The position numbers and the translations under genes are program-made. A stretch of 6,269 nucleotides of DNA from Verrucomicrobiota bacterium. GTDB taxonomy: Bacteria; Verrucomicrobiota; Verrucomicrobiia; Verrucomicrobiales; Verrucomicrobiaceae. Of the stretch, positions 1 to 5,392 are shown piece after piece. Below the pieces are notes generated by a model. That model saw only the letters and a list, made by a program, of their open reading frames with translations, had not been told where the DNA came from and ran no database searches. Numbering within the stretch: the stretch's first letter is position 1; the number at the start of each line of letters is the position of its first letter. The DNA lies in the NCBI GenBank assembly GCA_009885275.1, contig VFKY01000119.1:1-6269 (forward strand). The letters are read 5' to 3'.

Positions 1-536
1 CCCCATACGCCGATTTCACTGATCGTGATATAAAGCCAGACAATGAATGCGGACAATGAAAGACCTAACGTCATATTCAAATCAGCCGTTGGAGGGCGAA
101 GAATAGGATCCTGCATATCATGCGCGCCGCTTCCTATCGTCAGAAATCCTGTGCCATGCCCCCATCCGATCGTTCCAACTCCCGGAAGAAGGCTGAACCA
201 GTTCGAAACCAAGATAAAAATGAACAATGTCGCTAGAAGCGGGAAGGCCTTGGGCGCAACCTTCGGCCCCACAATGCTTTCAACTTGACCGTAAAGAAAC
301 TCGATCAAAGCTTCAAAAATATTTTGCGGTGAAGATGCGCTCGGTGGAACCAACTGCATCTTCGCCGTGGCCTTGCGAGCAAAGAACAGTAGCCCGAACA
401 ATATCAAGAGCGCGACCGCAATTGAGCTCGTCAAAAAAGGAAGAATACCACTATTACTGCCAAACAACGGCCGTGCGAACGAGCTCACCTCTGCGATGAG
501 CGGTGCTGGCATGAAGTTTGGAATGGTCGTGAACAT
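1..536 (-). CDS. atpB: ATP synthase F0 subunit a, 5' part, cut by the window edge
   Basis: This is the membrane subunit a of the F1F0 ATP synthase. It forms the proton half-channels beside the c-ring in the inner membrane. The visible 178 codons read through without a stop. They begin MFTTIPNFMPAPL, then give a first hydrophobic segment at about residues 31-52 and a second at about 98-119 ending in SNWFSLLPGVGTIGWG. After that comes the family signature PILRPPTADLNMTLGLSL at about 144-161. The C-terminal part with the essential channel arginine lies outside the window. The ATG at 536 is preceded in frame by TGA six codons upstream, with no other start codon between. A second ATG at codon 9 is possible but has no better ribosome site. 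Only a weak GAGAA lies upstream of the chosen start. In many bacteria atpI precedes atpB; here no gene precedes it, and atpB seems to be first in its operon. Family assignment is very secure. Confidence 0.95.
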   Translation of the reverse strand, partial: MFTTIPNFMPAPLIAEVSSFARPLFGSNSGILPFLTSSIAVALLILFGLLFFARKATAKMQLVPPSASSPQNIFEALIEFLYGQVESIVGPKVAPKAFPLLATLFIFILVSNWFSLLPGVGTIGWGHGTGFLTIGSGAHDMQDPILRPPTADLNMTLGLSLSAFIVWLYITISEIGVW

Positions 537-570
537 AAGAAATTTCTCGGCTCAGAAATCGGCGAAGAGT

Positions 571-599
571 TTTATACGCAGTGCTAGAAATGCGTGCAA
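571..599 (-). promoter_or_regulatory. Sigma70-type promoter of atpB
   Basis: Read on the minus strand, TTGCAC (599-594) is followed after 17 bases by TATAAA (576-571). TATAAA matches the -10 consensus at five of six positions. Transcription would start near 564, giving a leader of about 28 bases before the atpB ATG. The same -35 hexamer, TTGCAC, with the same spacing appears at the proposed recA promoter, which supports both calls. No start site is proven. Confidence 0.65.
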
Positions 600-606
600 G
601 GTCTAT

Positions 607-624
607 TTGTGAAATTTTTCACAA
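607..624. promoter_or_regulatory. Perfect CRP/FNR-like palindrome upstream of the atpB promoter
   Basis: TTGTGAAA and TTTCACAA form an uninterrupted 8-bp inverted repeat around two bases. Within it, TGTGA-N6-TCACA equals the E. coli CRP half-site consensus and spacing. The site ends 7 bp upstream of the -35 hexamer. Its centre is about 51 bp upstream of the predicted atpB start. That fits an activator or repressor operator, although it is not one of the classic -41.5 or -61.5 positions. The binding protein is inferred; an unrelated dimeric regulator is equally compatible with the sequence. Confidence 0.5.
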
Positions 625-805
625 GGTCGATCTTATGCGGCTTCAAGCGCGATAAGTGCCATAATGACTAACATCTCCTACTGCTTTTTCGACCGCTGAA
701 ATCGGTCGAGACAACCTTTCACGTGCTTCAAGCAAGAAGATTAACCTATTTTGAACTTTTTTCTTGCTCGCAGCTCATCTTGCAGCGATGAATGTCATCT
801 CATCT
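625..805. other. Intergenic spacer between atpB control region and tRNA-Val
   Basis: No gene is supported here. Two structures are visible. The first is a hairpin with 7-bp arms TCGACCG (689-695) and CGGTCGA (703-709) around a 7-base loop; it has no T-tract on either strand, so it is not a normal terminator. The second is a wider inverted repeat, AGCAAGAA (731-738) with TTCTTGCT (761-768), enclosing an AT-rich stretch. The tRNA promoter must lie in the right part of this spacer, but I could not identify a convincing -35/-10 pair. Confidence 0.4.
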
Positions 806-880
806 GCGCAGATAGCTCAGCGGTAGAGCGGCTCGTTTACACCGAGTTGGTCGGGGGTTCGATCCCCTCTCTGCGTACCA
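806..880 (+). tRNA. tRNA-Val (anticodon UAC)
   Basis: The 75 bases fold into a full cloverleaf. The acceptor arm is GCGCAGA with TCTGCGT, including a terminal G1-U72 wobble. The D arm is GCTC/GAGC. The anticodon arm is GCTCG/CGAGT, with loop TTTACAC placing UAC at positions 34-36. The variable loop has five bases, and the T arm GGGGG/CCCTC closes on loop TTCGATC. The discriminator is A and the CCA end is encoded in the gene. The UAC anticodon reads GUN valine codons. The gene stands alone, divergent from atpB and convergent with recA. No T-rich terminator follows it on its own strand. Confidence 0.96.
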
Positions 881-895
881 CTTTCAATTAAGACA

Positions 896-923
896 TAAAA
901 ATGACGGGCATTTCTGCCCGTCA
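896..923 (-). terminator. Rho-independent terminator of recA
   Basis: TGACGGGCA (902-910) and TGCCCGTCA (915-923) form a perfect 9-bp stem with a 4-base loop. Read on the minus strand, the hairpin is followed at once by TTTTTA, as expected for a terminator, 37 bases past the recA stop codon. The outer sequences TTTCAATT (882-889) and AATTGAAA (927-934) are also complementary and could extend the structure. On the plus strand the stem is followed by A residues, so it would not end tRNA-Val transcription in the usual way. Confidence 0.88.
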
Positions 924-960
924 AAAAATTGAAACTTTCAGCGGACAATAATAGCCTGCT

Positions 961-2064
961 TTATTCTGCCTCAGGTTCTGCGGCAGGACTTATAACAGGG
1001 CTGCCACCCTTCACTTTAGGGGCATTTTTCTCCATAAGCCGAGCCTTCACTGCTACTTCTATCTCAGCATACAAAGCGTCATCCGCTTTCAAGGCATCCT
1101 TACAAGCATCACGCCCCTGCGCTACTTGCGTTCCCTTGTAACTGATCCACGATCCGCGCTTCTGCATGATTTCAAAGTCGAGCGCAAGGTCAAGCAATGA
1201 ACCTACGCCACTGATGCCTTCACTATACATGATGTCGAATTCCGCTTCCGTATAAGGCGGGGCAAGCTTGTTCTTCACCACCTTCACCTTGGTGCGATTT
1301 CCCGTTACGGTGCCGTCCGTATTTTTGATGGCACCAATACGCCGAATATCGATGCGCACACTGGAGTAAAATTTAAGCGCCTTACCACCAGGGGTGGTCT
1401 CAGGATTGCCAAACATGACACCAATTTTCTCGCGTATTTGATTGGTGAAAATACAGCAAGTCCGGGCTTTGGAAATAATGGCGGTGAGCTTGCGCAAGGC
1501 CGCACTCATGAGGCGAGCTTGAGCGCCCACGGTGGTATCGCCAATCTCACCTTCTAGTTCCTGACGCGTAACCAGTGCCGCCACGGAGTCGATGACGATA
1601 ACATCAAGGGCATTTGAGCGAACCAGTGTTTCACAGATACGCAGGGCTTCTTCCCCACTGCTGGGCTGAGAAACAAGGAGCTCCTCCATTTTCACCCCAA
1701 GTTTGCGGGCGTAGCCAGGATCAAGAGCATGCTCAACGTCAATAAATGCGGCTAACCCGCCCATCTTCTGCGCTTGAGCGATCACGGTCAGGGTCAGGGT
1801 CGTTTTACCAGAAGATTCCGGCCCATAGACTTCGACAACGCGACCACGGGGAAATCCGCCAATGCCAAGAGCTTGATCAATGAGTAAATTACCTGTGGGA
1901 ATGACCAAGACCTCTGACTTTGCCTCTTCCCCCATTCGGAGGATGGCACCTTCGCCATAATCTTTTTGAATCTGCTGAATCGCGAGATCGAGGTTTTTGG
2001 CACGCGCTTCGGCGACCTTGTTGGAGACGGGTTCGGGGGAGGATTCTTTAGGTGCGCGTGCCAT
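961..2064 (-). CDS. recA: Recombinase RecA
   Basis: RecA polymerises on single-stranded DNA in the cytoplasm, drives strand exchange with ATP, and triggers LexA self-cleavage in the SOS response. The 367-residue product is of normal family length. Walker A is GPESSGKT at 81-88. The catalytic glutamate lies in [10 protein letters not shown] (E111). Walker B is [10 protein letters not shown] at about 155-164, and the nucleotide-sensing N208-Q209 lie in IFTNQIR. The DNA-binding L2 loop follows at about 212-237, with [12 protein letters not shown]. The extra residues before the core and the C-terminal tail ending in acidic EPEAE are usual for RecA. The ATG at 2064 has no Shine-Dalgarno sequence, but the N-terminus aligns in length with the family. 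A LexA-type site lies 31 bases upstream, and a strong terminator follows the gene. It converges with tRNA-Val. Confidence 0.98.
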   Translation of the reverse strand: MARAPKESSPEPVSNKVAEARAKNLDLAIQQIQKDYGEGAILRMGEEAKSEVLVIPTGNLLIDQALGIGGFPRGRVVEVYGPESSGKTTLTLTVIAQAQKMGGLAAFIDVEHALDPGYARKLGVKMEELLVSQPSSGEEALRICETLVRSNALDVIVIDSVAALVTRQELEGEIGDTTVGAQARLMSAALRKLTAIISKARTCCIFTNQIREKIGVMFGNPETTPGGKALKFYSSVRIDIRRIGAIKNTDGTVTGNRTKVKVVKNKLAPPYTEAEFDIMYSEGISGVGSLLDLALDFEIMQKRGSWISYKGTQVAQGRDACKDALKADDALYAEIEVAVKARLMEKNAPKVKGGSPVISPAAEPEAE

Positions 2065-2091
2065 GGGTAGTATTATTGTTGAATTACACAG

Positions 2092-2120
2092 ATGATGTTC
2101 GCATGAACAGAAATGTGCAA
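2092..2120 (-). promoter_or_regulatory. Candidate recA promoter
   Basis: On the minus strand TTGCAC (2120-2115) is separated by 17 bases from CATCAT (2097-2092). The -10 element is only a fair match (four of six), but the -35 hexamer and the spacing equal those of the atpB promoter. Transcription would begin near 2085, giving a leader of about 20 bases. The LexA palindrome fills the space between the two hexamers and overlaps the -10 element, so a bound repressor would block RNA polymerase. Confidence 0.5.
2096..2109. promoter_or_regulatory. LexA-binding SOS box of recA
   Basis: TGTTCGCATGAACA has perfect 5-bp arms around GCAT and matches TGTTC-N4-GAACA at every fixed position. I recall this as the LexA motif defined for Verrucomicrobia and tested on the Verrucomicrobium spinosum recA promoter. 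It differs from the E. coli CTG-N10-CAG box and from the GAAC-N4-GTTC box of Firmicutes, in which the arms are reversed. Its place within the candidate recA promoter makes SOS repression by LexA the natural reading. Confidence 0.88.
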
Positions 2121-2155
2121 CAAGGATTTTACAATAATTTCATCAGGCGGGCGAT

Positions 2156-3145
2156 CTAGATCGATTCCAGCATCTGATTTACCTGTCCATAATACCCCGA
2201 AACCATCCCTATAATGCGGCTGGCGATGTAGATGACGACGATCACATAAAATAGACGAGGTAACCACTCGGCCACCCGGTCTTGCGCGCGCGCAGCCATT
2301 TCCGCTTCCGCCTTGGCCCAACGGTCCATTTCCTTATCAAGCGTACCAGTCTGTTCCGCGGTATCCACGGCGTTAACAAAACTTTTTGGCAGTGATTCCC
2401 CTGTTTTTAAGGCATCAGCTAATGCAGATCCTTCCACAATTTTCTTTGCGGCTTGCGCGCTGGCCTCACTAAGCATGGCGCTCTGCGATGCTTCGCCGGC
2501 CAGCTTCAACGTCTCGGTCATATTGAGCGCCGCAAGCAAGCCGGTATGAAACACTTGGCAAAATCTCGCCAACGCCCAATGCTTCCGAGTTGCCCCCAAT
2601 AAGGGGATGCGACCAAGCAGACGATCCACCGCAGCATTGTGCACAGCCGATTGTAGTGCTCTCCATCCAAGAAAAGCAAGGGTGCCGAACACCATCCACA
2701 TCACGACCAAGCGTAACAACAGGTCTATTCCCCCTTTTGCCACGGCATCGGAAATCACCAGATTAGGCAACTCCGGCAGCACCAATCCCAGATGCAGCAG
2801 AATCAACGGATACACCAAAGCGCCCAATGCCTTGCTGCTGCTTTTATGTCGCAAATCAAAGTATTGCGCCAAATGTTCACAAGCGGACTCCAGTCGGCCA
2901 CCGCGTTCCCCTGCCGTCAAAAGACTCACCTCCAGAGGCGAAACGAAGGCGGCATTATGTTTCGCCACCGCATCCGCAACGCTGAGATGTTCCGCTAACC
3001 CTTTTTGTAATCCTTTGAGATAAGCAACAATCCCTGCAGGCGGTCGCTGTTCCAAGAGTAATTCCACAGAGCGATCCAAGTGCATTCCTGCTCCGAGCAG
3101 TTTGGAAAGTTCATAGTAGAGTTGTGCCCGTTGTTTGGTCGTCAT
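2156..3145 (-). CDS. Type II secretion system F family protein (GspF/PilC-like)
   Basis: GspF/PilC proteins are polytopic inner-membrane platforms of type II secretion and type IV pilus machines; they couple the cytoplasmic ATPase to pseudopilin assembly. The protein (329 residues from this ATG) shows both halves of the duplicated fold. Numbered from this ATG, the first helical domain is at about 1-104, with LLGAGMHLDRSVELL and LTAGERGGRLESACEHLAQYF. Hydrophobic segments follow at about 108-131 and 140-164. The second domain is at about 180-285, with LARFCQVFHTGLLAALNMTETLKLAGEA cut here into LARFCQVFHTGLL and ETLKLAGEA, plus DTAEQTGTLDKEMDRWA. A last membrane helix lies at about 296-317. It is shorter than the usual 400 or so because the N-terminal cytoplasmic extension is missing. 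A GTG at 3163 would add six residues; I prefer the ATG because a GATGAG lies about 6 bases before it. No secretion ATPase or pilin gene is visible nearby. It ends 91 bases before recA. Confidence 0.85.
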   Translation of the reverse strand: MTTKQRAQLYYELSKLLGAGMHLDRSVELLLEQRPPAGIVAYLKGLQKGLAEHLSVADAVAKHNAAFVSPLEVSLLTAGERGGRLESACEHLAQYFDLRHKSSSKALGALVYPLILLHLGLVLPELPNLVISDAVAKGGIDLLLRLVVMWMVFGTLAFLGWRALQSAVHNAAVDRLLGRIPLLGATRKHWALARFCQVFHTGLLAALNMTETLKLAGEASQSAMLSEASAQAAKKIVEGSALADALKTGESLPKSFVNAVDTAEQTGTLDKEMDRWAKAEAEMAARAQDRVAEWLPRLFYVIVVIYIASRIIGMVSGYYGQVNQMLESI

Positions 3146-3238
3146 GCGAATCTCATCAAACACAAAGCAACCGTGGAATACAAAGCTTTTTAAGGATGAC
3201 TTTAACTTGGAGCGCTTATAGACTTTATTTCTTTAATC

Positions 3239-4294
3239 ATGACCCTGCCTACTCCTGAAGATGAAAACTGGATGCGACTCGCCCTCACTGAGGCGCAGTA
3301 CGGCGTTGGATTAACCTCGCCTAATCCGCCTGTTGGCGCCCTGCTCGTGAAGGACGGTGTCATGCTTGGCAAAGGCTGGCACCAACAAGCTGGGCAACCT
3401 CATGCGGAAATTGAAGCCTTACTGGATGCACAAGCACAAGGACATGATGTACACGGCTGCACGGCTTATATCACTCTGGAACCATGCTCGACAGAGGGAA
3501 GCACCGGAGCCTGCACCCATGCTTTGATCGCAGCGGGAATCGCCCGCGTTGTTTACGGTGCTGCTGATCCCAATCCTGCTCATGCGGGAAATGCTGACGC
3601 CATTTTACAAGAGGCAGGTATCATTGTGACTCGTGGGGTACTTGAGAAAGAGTGCACCAAGATCATCCGCCCTTTTACCAAATGGATCACCACCGGCTTG
3701 CCCTATGTCATTGCGAAAGTTGGGCAAAGTCTCGATGGACGCTTAACTCGTCCCATGGGCGAATCCCCCTGGATCACCAGTGAGGACTGCCGCACACATT
3801 CGATGCAACTACGCGTGCGTTGTGACGCCATCATGATCGGAGCAGAAACTGTGCGACAGGATGATCCCAAGTTGTCTTTGCGAGGGCCTAATATTCCTGC
3901 GCAAAAACAACAACCGTGGAGAATCATTGTCAGTCGATCCGAAAACTTGCCCGATGGGGCTAACGTCTTCACCGATGAACATCATGAACGCACCCTAGTA
4001 ATTGGTGGCACGAAAAAATTTGGAGCCATTCTAGAAGAGCTTGCCGAAAAAGGCATCACCTCCGTACTGGTTGAAGGTGGTGGCAATTTAATGGGGCAAG
4101 CATTCGCGGCCCATGCGGTTGATGAAATTTGCTGGTATATCGCGCCTCGCATTTGCGGCGGCGGAGTCATGTCCGTGGGCGGAAAAAGTTTTGTCACCGG
4201 CGCTGCTTCTATAGGTCTGCAAAACATTCACTATTCCAGCATTGGTGACAACCTTTGTGTCACCGGTTATCCTATCTGGCCAAAAACTCCTTAA
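3239..4294 (+). CDS. ribD: Bifunctional riboflavin biosynthesis protein RibD (deaminase/reductase)
   Basis: RibD carries out two successive cytoplasmic steps of riboflavin synthesis: deamination of the pyrimidine from GTP cyclohydrolase II, then NADPH-dependent reduction of its ribose to ribitol phosphate. The 351-residue length is normal. The N-terminal deaminase (about 1-150) shows SPNPPVGALLV, the zinc and proton-shuttle motif HAE (H55, E57), and EPCSTEGSTGAC with zinc ligands C83 and C92 nine residues apart, as in E. coli. The C-terminal reductase (about 155-347) shows KVGQSLDGRL, the stretch DAIMIGAETVRQDDPKLSLR cut here to DAIMIGAETV and DDPKLSLR, and VLVEGGGNLMGQAF. The usual PCSHxGRTPPC loop is altered: a threonine replaces the histidine and a serine the arginine. 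The ATG at 3239 has no Shine-Dalgarno sequence; the N-terminus matches family length. It is divergent from the GspF gene across 93 bases and closely linked to the next HAD gene. No FMN riboswitch fits in the short leader. Confidence 0.96.
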   Translation: MTLPTPEDENWMRLALTEAQYGVGLTSPNPPVGALLVKDGVMLGKGWHQQAGQPHAEIEALLDAQAQGHDVHGCTAYITLEPCSTEGSTGACTHALIAAGIARVVYGAADPNPAHAGNADAILQEAGIIVTRGVLEKECTKIIRPFTKWITTGLPYVIAKVGQSLDGRLTRPMGESPWITSEDCRTHSMQLRVRCDAIMIGAETVRQDDPKLSLRGPNIPAQKQQPWRIIVSRSENLPDGANVFTDEHHERTLVIGGTKKFGAILEELAEKGITSVLVEGGGNLMGQAFAAHAVDEICWYIAPRICGGGVMSVGGKSFVTGAASIGLQNIHYSSIGDNLCVTGYPIWPKTP

Positions 4295-4297
4295 CCC

Positions 4298-4837
4298 TTG
4301 AATCTTCGCCCTGCTTTTTTCTTTGATCGTGATGGTGTGGTCAATGTTTCACCCGGTGCTGGCTATGTCCTGCAACGGGCGGATTTTCACTTCAGTGAAG
4401 GCATCATTGAATCCCTCGCATTCCTCAAGACAAAGGGCTTTGCATTGATTCTCGTGACCAGTCAGCAATGCGTCGGCAAGGGACTCATCACCCAATCCAT
4501 CCTCGATGACATCCACGCACATATGCAAGAGGCACTGTCAAAACACGATGCCGCCTTCGATGCTATCTACGCCTGCACTTGTCTCGCCAGTGATCCCGAT
4601 TGTTCTTGTCGAAAACCAAGTTCCGAAATGATCTTACAAGCCGCCGAAGCACATGCGCTGGACCTCACTTGCTCATGGCTGATTGGCGATCATGACCGCG
4701 ACATCGCCATGGCCATCAATGCCAAAGTGCCACACACCATCCGCGTGCTCGGAGAGAAGCCTGTCGGCGTTGCCGCCGAGCACAGCATCGTGGCGACCGC
4801 TCAACTGCCCGGCTTACTCAAGTCGTTACTCCACTAA
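4298..4837 (+). CDS. HAD-IIIA phosphatase, GmhB/HisB-N-like
   Basis: This is a soluble HAD-superfamily phosphatase of the GmhB (heptose bisphosphate phosphatase) and histidinol-phosphatase type; 179 residues is usual. Motif I is FFFDRDGVVN, with nucleophile D10 and acid/base D12. Motif II is LVTSQQ (T54-S55) where TNQ is common. The zinc loop holds C93, C95, C102 and C104, then RKP with K106. Motif IV is GDHDRD (D131, D135). The family zinc loop is normally C-x-H...C-x-C, so a cysteine stands in place of the histidine. The start must be TTG at 4298: it is the only usual start codon between the in-frame ribD stop and motif I. It begins three bases after ribD, so the two are probably co-transcribed. 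That linkage raises the possibility that it dephosphorylates the RibD product, a step needed before lumazine synthase. A heptose or other sugar phosphate substrate remains equally possible from sequence alone. Confidence 0.85.
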   Translation: MNLRPAFFFDRDGVVNVSPGAGYVLQRADFHFSEGIIESLAFLKTKGFALILVTSQQCVGKGLITQSILDDIHAHMQEALSKHDAAFDAIYACTCLASDPDCSCRKPSSEMILQAAEAHALDLTCSWLIGDHDRDIAMAINAKVPHTIRVLGEKPVGVAAEHSIVATAQLPGLLKSLLH

Positions 4838-4873
4838 AAAACCCACCGAAGCTCAGAAGCTTCACGGTGGGTT
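4836..4873 (-). terminator. Terminator of the small membrane protein gene, shared with the HAD gene end
   Basis: AACCCACCG (4840-4848) and CGGTGGGTT (4865-4873) make a 9-bp outer stem. An inner AAGCT/AGCTT stem continues it around the loop CAGA, leaving a two-base bulge. Read on the minus strand the hairpin is followed by TTTTTT, a strong intrinsic terminator about 20 bases past the stop of the membrane protein gene. On the plus strand it directly follows the HAD stop codon, but only a weak TTAAATAATGGTTTT comes after it, so termination in that direction would be less efficient. Confidence 0.85.
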
Positions 4874-4892
4874 AAATAATGGTTTTAAAAGC

Positions 4893-5243
4893 TTATTTCT
4901 CTTCTGCTTTCTTGCCGGCCTCTTCAATGCCCTTCTTGAAGGCATCTTGAAATTCTGGATTGCTCGCGGCGGCGGCGACACCAAAAATAGCCATACCCCC
5001 ATAACCCAAAAACATCACCACAATGGCAGCCGTCCAACCGAGCATGATCTTTTTCAGATCGTATTCCTTGGCCTTGATCCAGCCCCAGATGAATGCACCC
5101 CAACCACAGGTGATGATGCCAACAATGCCCATGCCGGCTCCAGCACGCTTGAACATTTGAATCAATATCATGATGAAACAGACGAATGATGCGATACCTG
5201 CGATACCTGCGAGGATGCCAAATAGTGTTGCTAAAATTGCCAT
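4893..5243 (-). CDS. Small glycine-rich membrane protein of unknown function
   Basis: I do not recognise the family. The 116-residue product has three hydrophobic stretches: about 3-30 (with the GILAGIAGIASF segment), about 37-56 (GIVGIITCGWGAFIWGW) and about 67-93 (ending GVAAAAS). A charged lysine- and glutamate-rich tail, KKGIEEAGKKAEEK, follows. A short basic loop (FKR) and a KAKEYDLKK loop join the helices. It is most likely an inner-membrane protein with helices packed through small residues. The frame is open further upstream to an ATG at 5294, but that would add a non-hydrophobic 17-residue lead and lies within the candidate promoter, so I chose the ATG at 5243. No Shine-Dalgarno sequence is seen. 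It has its own promoter and terminator, so it is probably a single-gene unit. The frame is well supported, the function is not. Confidence 0.8.
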   Translation of the reverse strand: MAILATLFGILAGIAGIASFVCFIMILIQMFKRAGAGMGIVGIITCGWGAFIWGWIKAKEYDLKKIMLGWTAAIVVMFLGYGGMAIFGVAAAASNPEFQDAFKKGIEEAGKKAEEK

Positions 5244-5285
5244 AGAAATAATGAGGGTGGGAGGGTTGATATTTTTACCAAGGCA

Positions 5286-5314
5286 ATAAAACACACTACG
5301 AACCTTATCGGCAA
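5286..5314 (-). promoter_or_regulatory. Candidate promoter of the small membrane protein gene
   Basis: On the minus strand TTGCCG (5314-5309) and TTTTAT (5291-5286) are 17 bases apart; each matches the sigma70 consensus at four of six positions. Transcription would start near 5279, about 35 bases before the ATG at 5243 and downstream of the alternative ATG at 5294. The call is weak by itself and rests on spacing and position. Confidence 0.35.
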
Positions 5315-5392
5315 GACTTTAATGCCAGAGTGGACAAAAAATGTGTCTTAAGGGCTTTCTTCTAATTTGGGCTCCCCTAACCCCTCCCTACT

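Noticed and set aside
633..674. Minus-strand 13-codon reading frame MLVIMALIALEAA after AGGAG, a possible leader peptide for atpB
   Set aside because: The AGGAG directly abuts the first ATG and is 12 bases from the second, and the frame lies upstream of the strong atpB promoter, so it would not be on that transcript.
689..709. Hairpin TCGACCG/CGGTCGA as a terminator
   Set aside because: Neither strand has a T-tract after the stem, and no gene ends next to it.
2607..3023. Long plus-strand open frame across the GspF gene
   Set aside because: It is antisense to a well-supported GspF-family protein, its product is rich in cysteine, arginine and serine without any recognisable motif, and it has no ribosome site.
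3164..3238. FMN riboswitch or clear divergent promoter upstream of ribD
   Set aside because: The spacer is too short for an FMN riboswitch and lacks its conserved sequences; hexamer pairs such as TTTAAC-17-TTTATT are too weak to report.
5374..5392. G-quadruplex on the minus strand (GGGAGGGGTTAGGGG) after the cytochrome stop
   Set aside because: Only three G-runs of three or more are present; a fourth is missing.
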